Assembly (NCBI RefSeq): GCF_021155765.1
Contig: NC_060112.1
Span: 5,518,001-5,582,000, forward strand
Reading direction: 5' to 3'
DNA from: Diprion similis
Lineage: Eukaryota; Arthropoda; Insecta; Hymenoptera; Diprionidae
DNA: 64,000 nucleotides
In this document: piece after piece, positions 1-12,400 of the stretch
Layout of the letters: every line of letters starts with the position of its first letter
How positions within the stretch are numbered: position 1 is the stretch's first letter
Notes under the pieces: generated by a model
Seen by the model: the letters and a program-made list of their open reading frames with translations, nothing else
What the model was told of the DNA's origin: nothing
Databases searched by the model: none
Position numbers and translations under genes: made by a program

Positions 1-61
1 CATTATTATCAATTCGATACGACAGAGCGTTGGGTTAGTTTGTGCAGCAGGTGTTCGTAAA

Positions 62-2096
62 ATGAGCGCTAAACAACCGCCTCACGTTCTATCCGTTCAA
101 AGCCACGTCGTTTCGGGATACGTTGGTAACAAAAGTGCAACTTTTCCACTACAGGTATGTCCGAATCTGAAATCTTTTCATTTCTCACATCAGTCCTTAC
201 GCCACGCCAGCAATTGTTCCATTGTCGTTTTTTCACTTTAGAAGTTTCGCAATCTCTTCGAATTCTTCAATGACACAATTTTTTGGTGCATCGTTAACTG
301 ATAGCTGTAAATGTCATCGAGGCTATTTGTCTTAATTCTTACTCACCTGGAGTCGGTGCCAATTGAGCCGCTGATAAAGCGTAGCTTATGACAGCTCGTG
401 TGATTAATAAGCATCGGAGAAAAACATCATTCCTGATAACTCATGTGCAATTTGGAAGAAATTACTCGACAAGTCAACGCTGTATACGTATCTTTTTTCT
501 TTGTTATCACTGTTTGTGACAAGCTCTGAATCAAATTGGAGGAACAAAAGAGAATCAGGCGATCCTTGGAAGAATCGTTGAATAAAAATTCAAGTTGCAT
601 GAATTAATCTGTGGTAATGTCCAATTTTCTTCAACTATATATTTGTGTTTCATTTTTTGTTTCAGTTACTAGGCTTCGAAGTCGATCCGATCAATTCTGT
701 CCAGTTGACCAATCATACCGGATACAAATGTGTCAAGGGTCAAGTATTAGACTCGAACGATTTAGGTTTGTTAATGTCACGTACATTTGGAAGGAATAAT
801 CTATACCATTCAAATTTCATTTGTCGACAAGTAGATGAGATTTTTTTAGCTTGTATTAAGATGATTATTTTTGAAACACTATCACTATATGAAAACATTA
901 AACTACCATAAAATTCTCTCCCAATTCAAGTCTAAGAATATATGCATATTCTCTGTACATTTTCAATACTTTTTTATCGGTATAAACTAACTTCCTAATT
1001 CAATCAACTTTTAGGTGAATTGATGGTTGGCCTGAGAGAGAATGACCTAGACCATTACAGTCATTTACTGACAGGCTACGCAGGCTCTGCGTCTTTTCTA
1101 AGAACAATAGCAAAACTCGTAACAGATCTGAAAAGGAAGAACCCAAACCTGATATACGGTGAGAAAAACAGAGTGAACCACAGTTACTTTAATTATCTTT
1201 GAATAACTCCTAATAAAACAATTCCTTTTTTATTATTGTCAACAGTTTGCGATCCTGTTATGGGCGACAATGGCAAAATGTACGTGCCTAACGAATTGCT
1301 GGAGATTTACAGGGACCACATCATTCCGCTCGCCGATATTGTCACGCCGAATCAGTTTGAGTTAGAGTTAGTTGATGAGACTGTAAAAAGGCTCAGCTTT
1401 GATCTTACTTAATTCACCCATTTCTCAAGCATCGCTGGCTTCTGCTAATCTACACCACAATAATTCTCTATTTCAGACTTTTGACAGGAAAAAAAGTTGA
1501 GAACTTAAAAGATGTACAAGAGGCGATAAAAGAATTGCACGCAAAGGGACCTCAAATTGTAGTCATTTCTTCTACAGAAATTGACAAGAATTTAACTACC
1601 GTTGCCAGCACACTGAAAGGTGAGTAAAACTCTCCGATGCATTAATTATATTCATTGAGATAAAAGTCTTTGTTCAATTGATACCTAACACTAGACGAAA
1701 TTTTTCGCGATTCCAGACGGAGTCATGATAAAGCTGGAAATTCCACGACTACCGGCAGCTTTCACTGGTTCTGGTGATTTATTCGCTGCGCTTTTCCTGG
1801 CCCATTCTCATCTTCAAGGCAGCATCAAGCCAGCCCTAGAAAAGACTGTCAATACCTTGTACGAGGTGTTGAAGAAAACTCACGAATATTCCAAAGGTAG
1901 AAAATAATTTTTCATCGGTATTCAGGTGTCGACTAGGAATTTTTTCACCTAATTCAAATATCGATTGTTGCCGGGATTTTTTTCAGGTCCACACGAAGAT
2001 TCAGCGCAACCTGCTAAAAAGATTGAGCTGCGCTTAATTGAGAGTAAAAAAGTCATTGAAGATCCAGGTACCGAGTTAGTGGCCGAGATTTTATGA
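62..2096 (+). CDS. Pdxk: Pyridoxal kinase (vitamin B6 salvage), seven coding exons
   Basis: This enzyme phosphorylates pyridoxal, pyridoxine and pyridoxamine with ATP in the cytosol to give the B6 coenzyme. Coding exons are 62-154, 666-765, 1015-1158, 1246-1366, 1477-1619, 1717-1896 and 1987-2096. Phases join without a break to give 296 aa, against 312 in human PDXK. Visible family signatures are the N-terminal [20 protein letters not shown], then [19 protein letters not shown], the [13 protein letters not shown] segment, the ITPNQFE-like [13 protein letters not shown], and the GSGDLFAA loop whose Asp (about residue 221) is the expected catalytic base. The ending, with IEDP, resembles the human C-terminus. 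The ATG at 62 is chosen because it lies just before the conserved SVQSH segment; 5' UTR or an earlier exon lies outside the window. Exon 4 ends at a GA|gttagt donor, the only choice that keeps phase and the FELELLTG match. Recognition is from the family, without alignment. Confidence 0.96.
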
Positions 2097-2700
2097 GCAT
2101 CCGAAAATTGAATAAGGTAGAATTATGCCAGCTGTTTCACGACTTTGGTAAGCGCGCTAACGTGTTTAGCATTCCTTAATGTCCAGCCACTGATATATGA
2201 ATACTTAAATCGTGGTCGATACAAAGCGTTTTTTCGAATTTTACCTAAAATTGTTACACCTTTTAACCCAACAATACTCGTTACATAATTTGCAATCAAT
2301 TATGCTACATGATTGTGTATAATTTTTGTCTGAAAATCGTATTCCATTACTTTTTCCTACATCATGGATCTGAAACAATCAAAGATTTTCGAAACCAATA
2401 TAATCGTCAATAACAATGTCGATCAAATCGTTACGCTTGCGCGTTATAATCATCGCGTTTAGGTAGAACCGTAGTAGCTTTTAATGTCTATTACGTCTTA
2501 TCATGACTGTTCGTCGCTCGTGTCGTTATTAAGTGATTACGTTTGCCGTAGGGCCGCACGCAATAAAGACCCGCTAAAAATAGTAAACATTGATGTTTAA
2601 CAAAGAAAAAACAATTACTGAGCAAACAGATAATCAATTCAGAGTTTATCATTTTGAAAAAAAATGAACAAACACGCTTCTGAGATTTACATCTTACGTA
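2097..2700 (+). other. Probable 3' UTR of pyridoxal kinase
   Basis: This is AT-rich sequence directly after the pyridoxal kinase stop codon, with no open frame of note. The first good AATAAA hexamer I see on this strand is at 2562-2567, about 470 bp past the stop. Further hexamers occur near 3484, 3613 and 4077. The true cleavage site cannot be fixed from sequence. Confidence 0.45.
2562..2567 (+). terminator. Candidate poly(A) signal AATAAA for pyridoxal kinase
   Basis: A perfect AATAAA on the coding strand, and the first one noticed downstream of the stop at 2096. Its context is a mixed-composition stretch rather than a simple repeat. Its use is an inference. Confidence 0.35.
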
Positions 2701-5700
2701 TTTCTTGGAGATAACTGAACAAGGGTAGGGATATTATCAGTAGTAGTAGCCTAAATATTGGTGCTCTTTACAGTCGTAAAAAAAAGCAGTGTTTCACTGT
2801 TATATGCATACGCTATCGATCTGAACAATGACCAACGTCCCAATGTCTTCCACTCGCGACAGGCAAATCGCTTTTTTGCAATTTGCTACGTTGCACAAAG
2901 AATGATTTTTTAGTACTTAATAGAGTACGTGTTTATGTGCAGGACAATACATTACAATTGCAGAAGCGTTTCAACGTTCTATAAGGGTTCGTAATACCCT
3001 AATTGATATATATACATATCTATACATATGTGTTTATATAGGTACATATAGATCATAAATATATATATAAATGTGGGCCGGTTTTTCCCAAATTATTTCG
3101 AATGACATCATATTCGATACTTGGTATAGGTTCTATTTATTATTGTTAGCAAATGACTTTGATTATTGCTATTTTTCTTTTTTTCTGCAGATTATATTTA
3201 TATTTATATTTCGTTAGGTTTTATGGACTGAAAAATTTTACGGTGTAAAAATCCGATCGGAGGAAAAAATGGATCTTTTAAAATAGTCCTTCAGTCTATT
3301 CACATGTAGGGTAATTCTGGGTGAGATGGTCCACAATATAGTCTAGTACAGTAAAGTACACAAGAAACTATATTGTGGGCCACCACTTATCCTCCGTCAT
3401 TTAAAAAACGGAAATAAAAACTGCAGAAAATTTATTTCACCGAACGCATTGTGAAAGCGGAAATATAAAAGATGTAAAATACTTAATAAAGACTGTTTAT
3501 TCGCGTTGACCAACAACTGACTTGCCGAAACCACTCAAAGTGTATACATTTTCCGTTTTCTTAAGAGAATATAGAATGTATAATATATCGTCTCCTAAGA
3601 GGAAAGTCAAATAAATGAATGAAGTGAAAATTTATAATAAAATTCCAAAAGTGTTTGTCAACTTTTGGAAATAACGTATATAAATGACAAAATCGAAAGC
3701 CAAGGACAGGCAGCTATACGTATACTTATATCGTGCTATACGCCTCGTCCGGCCTCTCATTCGGAAAACAAAAGTATGTACACGAAATGCTGAAAGGTCG
3801 GTCGAGAGACTAAACGTGATCTGAGTGTAAAATTATGTTGAAGAGAGCAACAGAGCGAGAGAGAGAGAGAGAAATAAATGAATAAAATGATGAAAAAAGG
3901 CTTGCGTGCGGTGTTACCGTTATATATATATATATGTACGTATATTATATATATATATCCTATATGTACCTACTGTATATACCTGTATTATACGCGCTGG
4001 GCTCTGTTTTTTCTTTCGAGTAACTGTGAATACTGTAAACCGCATATAGCACAACGCCGCGGTGCGTTTAAAGAGCAATAAACTTCAACCCCGTTCCTCT
4101 AATAATTCCTTAGTGGCCGTGTAGTCCGGGAAGTTCTAGTAGGTATGTCCCGTAAGTTGAGCTAATCGTTTGCTTTTTTAATTTCTACGTTTCGGAAATT
4201 TTTGCACAACCACGAAAATGCATTTCTGTCAATGAAACAAAGACTTTCGAATTCGATTTTGTTTCAAATTTTTATAAATTTTAATATCGACAGGGGTCGA
4301 AATTGTACCAAGCTTACCTTGGTTGAAATTTCCCTTCTTCGTTTTTATTTTCTTATTTTTCAATGAAGAAACAAAATTTGCAAGTCAGTTTTTCATATAC
4401 TTTTTATAGTGTACCGAATGAAAGTGTTAACTTGCGATTATAAGTGAACCTCAGACCTACGCATTATAACGGGAAGACACTTTTCTTTATTCCAGCCATT
4501 TCAGAAGTTTGACGAGTCAGAATCGATAATTTTATTATTTATTACGAAAATTCTTTTCCGATCATTAAGAAATGAAATTAGTGGTGTACGTTATTAGTCA
4601 TCGAATTCGAATACGATTTTAAGATTTAAAAACCGCTGCAATAACTGGATCACCTGCAAATTGTTAATAATTGTATATTATTCATTGAAAATAATGAGAA
4701 AATTTTTTTTCAATGTGTTCCCAAAATTTCGTTTAAGCTGGGACGTCTTAAACGGAGTCATTTTTCATCAGTGTTTTTAAAGGTGATAAAATAATCGTAT
4801 TATTTTGAAGTTTTCACATCATTTTATTTGAACTTTAAGGAGTACAAAAACTGTTTTTATTTTTTTTTTTTTCTTACAAAATGGCAGCTCAGTTAAATTT
4901 TTCATCAGGCGTCTCTGACGCGAGATCCAAAAGTGCTGCACTTGTCACTCTTTTTCTATCGATCTGAAACAAAGAAAAAAAAAATTACTTTGTATTTCTG
5001 ACAAATGCACGGAAAGGGTAGACCTATAAATTGATAAAAAAAAAGTATAAAATTGAAAAATTAAGTACACTCTTTAATAAAATGTTCAAATTTTGTACTA
5101 TTTTTTCGACATTTTTCATCCCATAAAAGTCGTTTATTTACACGAAATCTTTAAAACTTGAGATATATCCTTCCGATAATGATATAGAGAAAAGCCTCAC
5201 AAAATTTCATTAGATTTTTAAGAATTTTTAATTGATTTCAAACGAAGTATCGTTATGTAAGCTTTTATTTATAATTCCAGTATTTTGTATTTTTGTATTT
5301 TAAAATAGATCTTCGCAGCCTACTCGTACAGTAATTTTGTCAATTTTACGACTGATCAAATGTAGGACTATCTCGTGTTAAAGTCAATAAAAGACACCGA
5401 TTCTGTCCAATCAATTTCCATGAGGAGGATCCTTCATCCACGAAGTACCTTTGCTCTTATAATTCATTTGCTTAAAAAAAAAAATTCAATCTAAACACGC
5501 GAAAAGACGTCTCTAATCAAGGAGCTTCTTCGAATGCGGCACAATGATTTTTGGATTTACTCCCAAAGAAACTCCTTGAAATTCCCGGAACACCAACATT
5601 AATCAATTCTTATTAAATCTAATCAATCAGTATTTTTTATTAAATTTTTTTCGTTTTTTCAAAAACTTTAGCATCACATTAAGCGAATTTTTGAAACCTT

Positions 5701-5767
5701 CAGATATAAAAAAACGTCTTAAAAATCAAAAAATTGCCATATTCGATTTGTTTCTAATCAATTTCGG
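2701..5767. other. AT-rich intergenic DNA with a hairpin and microsatellites
   Basis: I recognise no gene here. The stretch holds a near-perfect hairpin at 3321-3388 (listed separately), a short GA run near 3857-3870, TA runs near 3919-3958, and poly-T/poly-A tracts. Short open frames are interrupted and of low complexity. Confidence 0.6.
3321..3388. repeat. Hairpin-forming inverted repeat, precursor-miRNA size
   Basis: The left arm (about 3328-3343, core CCACAATATAGT) pairs with the right arm (about 3367-3381, core ACTATATTGTGG). One further mismatch or wobble step and a bulge extend the pairing outward on both sides. The loop is about 24 nt. The size and shape fit a pre-miRNA or a small foldback element. 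I do not recognise a known conserved insect miRNA in either arm. Confidence 0.5.
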
Positions 5768-5808
5768 GTGTGGGTCAAAACTTGGAAGGGTGAATATTTA
5801 AAATTCCC

Positions 5809-5979
5809 GATATATCGAAGTTTCAAACACGCAAAAATAAAATAACGAAAGATGATTCGTTCGAAATCTTAAGTCAGTGGTTAATACTCATTCCAATCAG
5901 CGACACTTTCAAAAATCAAGATTTCGAACACTTCATCTTTCGTTGTATCATTTCCGGATATTTGAAATCCCGATATATC
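5809..5979. repeat. Foldback (MITE-like) element with about 60-bp imperfect inverted arms
   Basis: The left arm 5809-5870 begins GATATATCG and ends TTCGAAATCTT. The right arm 5918-5979 begins AAGATTTCGAA and ends CGATATATC, so it is the inverted complement. An internal block AACGAAAGATGA is shared by both. The spacer is about 47 bp. Weaker similarity continues outward, where both flanks carry GGGTGKGGGTC-like sequence, suggesting an element of roughly 240 bp. No coding capacity is seen, and target-site duplications were not resolved by eye. Confidence 0.6.
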
Positions 5980-6049
5980 AGTCATTCGAAATATCGACCC
6001 CCACCCTCAATTTCCACAACCCCCAACGTTACATCGCGAAAAGTTCGCT

Positions 6050-6480
6050 TTCCGCCACTATCCTTGCAAGTGCTGCACCGAAATTAGGGGAGGGGGTTAG
6101 GGAGTTCTCATCGTTACGTCAAGAGCACCCGGGGTCGATCCCCTCGCGCGCTACATCGCGGTCATGCCAACGCAGCTTCGTCAAAGGGGACAAACCCGAG
6201 TCGACGACCGTGACGTCATTCTCACCCGTGACCGACTTAGGCTTATCGTTCAAGGGCTCGGGAGAATCCAAAGTCGTACAGAATGCACATACATACACAC
6301 ACACACACACATACGCAGCTGACGGATGGTGGTATGCAATAGAGGGAGGAGGGGGGAGTCGTCCGCTCACTTGCACTGCCTCGTATGCCGTGCTCGACGC
6401 TAGTCGGTTATGCCTGCGTGTTTTGGCCGACGAACTTGTGAGAGGATGCGAAACGTGTAGCTGTATTAGCCATGGCACGG
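6050..6480. other. CpG-rich island in the intergenic region
   Basis: A GC- and CpG-rich block stands out from AT-rich flanks. It contains a CA microsatellite at about 6294-6312. A 210-codon open frame (5877-6509) overlaps it, but it begins inside the foldback element and runs through the CA repeat, with no domain, so I do not call it a gene. A role as promoter or enhancer is possible but unsupported. Confidence 0.35.
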
Positions 6481-9000
6481 AAAAGGAGGATTCCCCCTCC
6501 TCCTTTTAAGAATTTGGAAAAATTATTGATAATCGTTAGTGAGAAAAAGAGAGGGGAAATACCCCGGGCCTTTCACTCAAATTTGTACGAAAATTAGCCT
6601 GGCTTACTTATTCTTTTTTGAAATACTATAACTGGAAGACGTTTCTTTCAATCTTCTTCTTGCAATCAAACTTTTTGCAGTATGAAAATTGTTTATGCGA
6701 ATCGTTTTATCGCGAATCTGACATCTTTTTTTTCATGTCTCTGGATAATTTTAAAGATTTTTTTTTTAACTTGAGTTGGGAAATCTTTTAGAAATATTTT
6801 TTAATCATTATTCTGTAATTACTCGATCAACGGAACGAAACATTTAGTGATTAAATTTTATGTAATACACTGGAAGGAAACAAAATAATTTACGTCTTGG
6901 AGCTTTCAAAAGTATAGATCAATGCAATCATCATATTTTGAGTAGAATTTTTATTTTGAAACTGTCATGAAAGGACGAGATGAATATATTAGGTACTCTG
7001 TAAAGCTTGAGATATGCAAAAATTGATAGGTGAATGCCACTTTTTAACTCATCTTTCGATGAGCTAATCAGTCACGTTGTAATTTCGTTAACCGTTGAAA
7101 AATAAGAAATTATCGAATGTCAAGGATTTTGGTTCGATGTCGAAAAGTCACGGAATTTCCTGTAGTGAATAAATTTCTGTAAAGTCTTATACCTGATTTT
7201 CTACGATGATCTAATTTTGCATCTCCGATTATTCTTGAGTCAAAGCGATAATACTTATGACCAGGAAAAAGAAATGAGTCAGGGAATTTCGAAATAAAAA
7301 TTGATGGTCCATTATGGCTGAATAACTAAAAACTTTGTTGAATCATCAGTCTTTCAATTTATCTGTGAAGTACATCTAATTTTATGAATGAATGAAACGT
7401 TAATTAGACGGTTTAATTTCATTGGTTTAACGTTTCTTTTTCATTCATCAATTCATTTTTGTTTCTCTTCCCTTTTCACGTTATTGTAAAATGGACAAGA
7501 ACGGCCCTACAAATTTCGCGACTGTAGGCGTTGCCTGTTACCGAAGAATACAACAGCAAGCCCTGGTTTTACCTTTCCTTTCCCTTCCTTTCCTGTCGGA
7601 TCCAGCGATTTATGGCCAAGTTGAAAAGCGTATAAATCTTCGGTCCGTTAACCCGAAACCCCGAGGAAGCTGTTTACTCGAGGTATACCTATAACAAACG
7701 GTGAATTACCGGTATCGTAAATCCATGATTTTTACTGGGGATGACCCTCGGTGAACAGGTTTAGAATAAAATAACCACCTGTATGTGACTGTGACTTACT
7801 GCAAACTGAAAATTCCAGTAAACTCATGACATTCCGCAGTCATCGACTTCCCTAATTGTTTAAAAGATTGTACTTGGTATTTTCAGTGTCTATAAAAGTC
7901 AACGAGCTTTATGGCTAAGCAAGTTTTGCAAAACTGGATCGACAATCGCTGATTCAATAATTTAGGGAAGTAAAATATTCTCAATTTTCATTTAATTGTA
8001 AATAACGAAAAATGTGAAATTCGAAGGTCTTAAGAATTGTGAAACATTGAAGTCCCCTATTTCATTTTATAATTACCGGTCAGTTTTTACCGTTATAAAT
8101 ATCTCTAAAAAAAAATTTGGAATTCCGATTCCTGAAAACGGCTTGCGAGATAATAAATTTCAAATTTTTTTCTATGACTTCTAAATACTAGTTGACGGGC
8201 TGCCGCCTGGTGCGAAATTCTCTCGTCATACGGAAACGAGTTGCAGTCTCGTTAAAAATAAACCCGGACGAAACGCGGCAGTTCGTCGTTACGGGATTTC
8301 TGGAACATATACAGAGGCTTTCGTTGAACTAACGGAATCAATGCGGGCCATAAACCTATGAGTTTGAAGCTACACAAGCTAGAATGGATATGTGCGAAAC
8401 GAATTTAGGTAGGTACGCGGTCGTTTTTTCGACAGGAGGAGAGGGGATGAGAAAAAGAAAAGTATAATCCGTACAAAAGTAAGCGCACTTTTTTTCCTTT
8501 CCTTTTTTTCCCTCCACGCTACAATTACACACTTCGCGTTTCAGTTACGGTATTCGAGGAAAAAAAAATTTGGCGCTCAATCGCCGCAGCTAATGAGGCG
8601 AATATTGTTAATTTTATATCAGTTTCTTCAGCCAGTTTTTCCGTACAGCCTTAGTAAAAATGAAATCTTTTCTAACATAACTATCGTGCATACTTACGAA
8701 TTGAATAAAAAATGTACGTAAGATTGACTATTCCAGTGCACTCGTCGATTCGTATAAGAAATATAATTAATTGAGGGAATATTCTCAGAGAAATGTGCAA
8801 GAAAAAGACATTAGAACGAAGCGAGTGAATGATTTTATTTATTTTATTATTGTCATTTATTTTTTTTCTACAAAAAGCTGAAATAATTCCTCCGTAAAGA
8901 TTTTAATCCATAACGTGTGCAGGTCAGAGTATGTACATGTATAAGGTGAACGATGTGAGCCACCTATTTCTAAATTTCTTCAGCCGATACACCAACACCG
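6481..9000. other. AT-rich intergenic DNA, no gene seen
   Basis: No convincing coding sequence. A small hairpin at about 7384-7449 has arms sharing ATGAATGAAA and AACGTTAA, with a short insertion in one arm. Poly-A, poly-T and A-rich tracts are common. Confidence 0.55.
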
Positions 9001-9119
9001 AAGCGGATTGTCGATGCGGTGTAACCTGGATGATCTAAAAAGGGGCAACGGTAACTTCCCATTGTATATCGTTTTGTAACAGAGAGCAGCTCGTCGCTGG
9101 TTGAGTAAAAGGAGTACAT

Positions 9120-9340
9120 GCTTGTATGTATGCGCACGCATATCGTAACGAAGAGACGAGGGCGCCACCGGCGTGGGGAGGATTCGACCGCTTCGGTCCC
9201 AACGATGCGCACGCACACTTCGGGGACCAAAGTAACGTAGCGTCGCGACGCGACGACGGACTTCAAGAGTGCCTTGACCCTGAGACAACGCTGGCGAGCA
9301 AAGGACGAGCGAGTATCCGTCGACTGTCCGGGTTGCTGTT
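9120..9340. other. CpG-rich island
   Basis: A dense run of CG dinucleotides (for example CGTCGCGACGCGACGACGG near 9240) lies within AT-rich DNA. Overlapping open frames exist on both strands, as expected when high GC removes stop codons, but none looks like a real protein. It is a candidate regulatory block. Confidence 0.35.
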
Positions 9341-9593
9341 GGGTAGTCGGTGGAGTAACTTCCACAATCTTTCATGGGAAATTAAAGATATCAAAAAAAA
9401 TTTCACCCCCTCCCTGTTGTTGGGTCTGACATACGAGTAGCAGATCCAATCGTTGGTGAATTTTGAGAATTCATGTATCGATACTCAATTATTCGAGTCG
9501 ATTGGAGTTTGTTTGACTCCTAAGTATGCATATCGAGCTTTGATTGCGTTGATCATTTCATTGTTATCGAGAATAACGTCAACTATTTTGTTC

Positions 9594-9932
9594 GGTGACG
9601 TATTTTGTCGTACTCACGATGTCTCAAAAACGGTTCAACCGATTTACTTTCAATTTAAAGACAGTATTTTTGGATAGTTTATTTTCGTTGCTACGATCTG
9701 AAATATTTCTCTTTCTTCTCTTCCAGCTAAATTGCGACAGTTCGAAGTTAAAGATCGATTTTGTAGCCCAAGTATACAACTTTTTATATTTAACCGACAA
9801 GAAAATGGGATAGTTTTAAGGAAAATGGGATCGTGTCAAAGAAGATGAAGTATCCAAGAATACTAGCTCCAAATTTAAAGTCAATTGGTTGAACCGTTTT
9901 GAGGTATCCTAGGTACCGTAACACATGTCACC
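9594..9932. repeat. Foldback (MITE-like) element, about 340 bp
   Basis: The left arm runs from GGTGACG at 9594 to about 9660 and includes CTCAAAAACGGTTCAACC. The right arm, from about 9868 to GTCACC at 9932, carries the inverted counterpart GGTTGAACCGTTTTGAGG. The arms also share the AAATTTAAAG/CAATTTAAAG block and the GGTGACRTRT outer end. The interior is AT-rich and non-coding. This structure is typical of a non-autonomous DNA transposon; no transposase is present. Confidence 0.6.
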
Positions 9933-12400
9933 AAGGGAATGGTTGACCTGATTATTAATAATTGTGTTTGCAATAAAATAATTCCAATTAAATGAATACG
10001 TAAAGAAGGATCGATCTACATACTTCTGATAAAAAAAAAATAAAATAAAAAAAATAACCATTCGAATTGAATGATTGGCTATCAAGATATAAATTCTCAA
10101 AACTTATCCACTTTTTCAATCCTGTACCCGTACATAGTCCCTTTGGAAAAAAGGGAGTCGAGTCATGAACAAACGCTGATCCAGAGGGCGAACTCGTAGG
10201 TAATTTGGAGACACGAAGCAACGCGCGACGGTAAAGAGAAGCAAGAAGGATGAAAAAAGTATCGCGGTGTACGGGAACGGGGTGGGGGAGGATTATGGGA
10301 GGAAGAATTGAACTCCGAAGCGAGCCAAGTCGAACGAACGAACGAACGAACGAACGAACGAAGAAGATGCGCGACTTCGTGGCGAGGCGGTGGAAGATGT
10401 GGGACATTGACCTGAGGTAACCTTCCATCAAGGATGGACTCCATGAGCTCGCAGCAGCAAGCGGCAAATGCCGTCAGATAACATCGTCCCCAATCACTGT
10501 TACAGGCCTGAATTTTCCCGCGACGGGTTATCGCGACTCCTGCAAGTCCTCTCGTAACGCATCCCAACGAGATTTTCCCACTTCCTTTACTTTACCGCTG
10601 GTGGATACACCTGATATACAAATTTCTAGTGGAACGAACCATGAACAAACCTGACGGAATTAATATTCCTAATCCCTAAGCTCTTTCTAGCACACACAAT
10701 GATCGCGAATCGCTGCGGTCGAGAGTGACACTTTGCAGTTTCCTTATTTCCGGTGAAAGAGAGAGGGGGAAACGGCGGTGTGGCCACTTCTAAAATAACT
10801 GAATCGTGACGTCAGAGAGAGCTAATCGCGACTCGGTTCTGTTGCTAGAATTCAAATGCGTAAGAATAATCTAGAGTTCTGACATCCTACGTAGATGTGT
10901 TTGTTTGTGTGCATGAATGTTTCCACCAACTTGTTTACAGCCAGCTTTACACTCGGTATATTCGTGCACACTAGGAACTGGTATACGTGTACGTGTTTGT
11001 CTGTGTATGTATAGTTGGCTTACGGTACCCTGGGCTTCACTTAACGCGGTCAACTATGAAAAGTGAATTCCTCCGCGAGGACACTGTGCAGTAGCTGCGT
11101 CGAGTTACTCGTACCGCTTTTTAGCGTGATAAGAAATGTGGATTACGAATATTACCGAATATTATCGAGTATAACTAAACGGAATTTCGTCATTGCAGGA
11201 TCGCTTGTATATACTCTTGTAGAAAACCGAAGAAGATAAAAACGCGACAGAAAAACTTATGTAAGGAATTGGCAGCCTGAAATCTGATCTGCGGGATTGC
11301 TATTGATACTAGAAATGAACAAGATTCGAAGTTCATTAAACGCCAAATAAGCTGTAAAAGTGATTTTCATATTTGCAAATGATATTATGACGTCTGGAAA
11401 GTAATTTTCTTTTTGTACGAATAAACATAACATTTCCGTTGTTTCTTGATTCAGAAATACTATAAAGTACTTCCACGTCAAATTTAAGAAACCTTAGTCT
11501 AATCTACAGTCTAATCTGACATTTCAATTTTTGATGCGTGCTCTTGACTGGTTATCCGATATTTTATTGGGGTTGAAGGAATGACAAGCGAACTTGCATG
11601 ACCAAGTGGAAAAAGGAGGAAATTTCGCAACAAAATCGAACAGCTACTCGGAATGCTCGATTCTAGTACAAGATATGGACAGCGTTAATGGATACCGAGA
11701 AAAGAGAATCTCGGATGGAGACCTCTTCACTGAATGAGAACGATCAACTTTTTTCCAACTTCCGTTCTGCCACCAGGTCAAAGAACCCACAACTAGACTA
11801 TGACGTTTCTCAAATCGCAGTGTGCAATGACTACTATTCTGCAATTGCTACAATGCAAAACGAGATGCTAATGATGCTCAGCTCCTATTGAGCAAGCAAT
11901 CAAGGAGACCGTTAGGTGTCCGGATTCGATTTTCCTGACCTACTCCCGAGGAGAATCGTTATCAGTTAAATGAACGCGCCTAGTATACACTCTCTAGAAG
12001 GAGAGTATAAACGTGTTGCTGCTACCCACGGCCACGCAGCGTACACTACACGGTACGAGACTCATGATAGACTTTTCTGGCGCCTCTCGCGTCACTTAAG
12101 GTTCTAGGCACGTCAAGGTCACGTGTTCACACCCAACTGTCCCGTTTCTCAAATATAGGACAGCGAAGTTGACGCATCCACGACCGGTGATCCGAAGTCT
12201 AGACTCTTCTGGAACCTCGAAGGGTACAACAGGGTCCAGGTGCGGTGAAAACTATCGTGCGTTTCTATCAAGCATATCAAAAGTCCATATCACTCTCGAG
12301 AAGATGAAGGACTGCGAGGAAACCAACTACTGGTCCTTGGAATGGTAATTCCTGGTCTCATAACCGAGCGGCCTCGCGACCCAGAGGATTTATTATCGTT
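9933..12400. other. Intergenic DNA, no gene seen
   Basis: Mixed-composition DNA without a recognisable gene. Short open frames on both strands overlap each other and show no domain. TG-rich and CGAA simple sequence is present. Confidence 0.5.
10336..10364. repeat. (CGAA)n tetranucleotide microsatellite
   Basis: About six perfect copies of CGAA in a purine-rich segment. It creates an artefactual RSFV repeat in minus-strand open frames and so explains their length. Confidence 0.85.

Noticed and set aside
1360..1480. Apparent non-canonical splice junction between pyridoxal kinase exons 4 and 5
   Set aside because: The obvious donors after TTA or ACT gave the wrong phase, but the donor GA|gttagt at 1366/1367 is canonical, keeps phase and restores the conserved FELELLTG sequence.
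6128..6150. T-arm-like word of a tRNA (GGGTCGATCCC)
   Set aside because: No matching acceptor or anticodon stems around it, and the T-loop lacks the conserved TTC.
5877..6509. 210-codon open frame on the plus strand
   Set aside because: It starts inside a foldback element, crosses a CA microsatellite, overlaps a long minus-strand frame and shows no domain; chance opening in GC-rich DNA is the simplest explanation.
9988..10567. Long minus-strand open frames with an RSFV repeat
   Set aside because: The repeat is a translation of the (CGAA)n microsatellite, and neighbouring frames are equally open.
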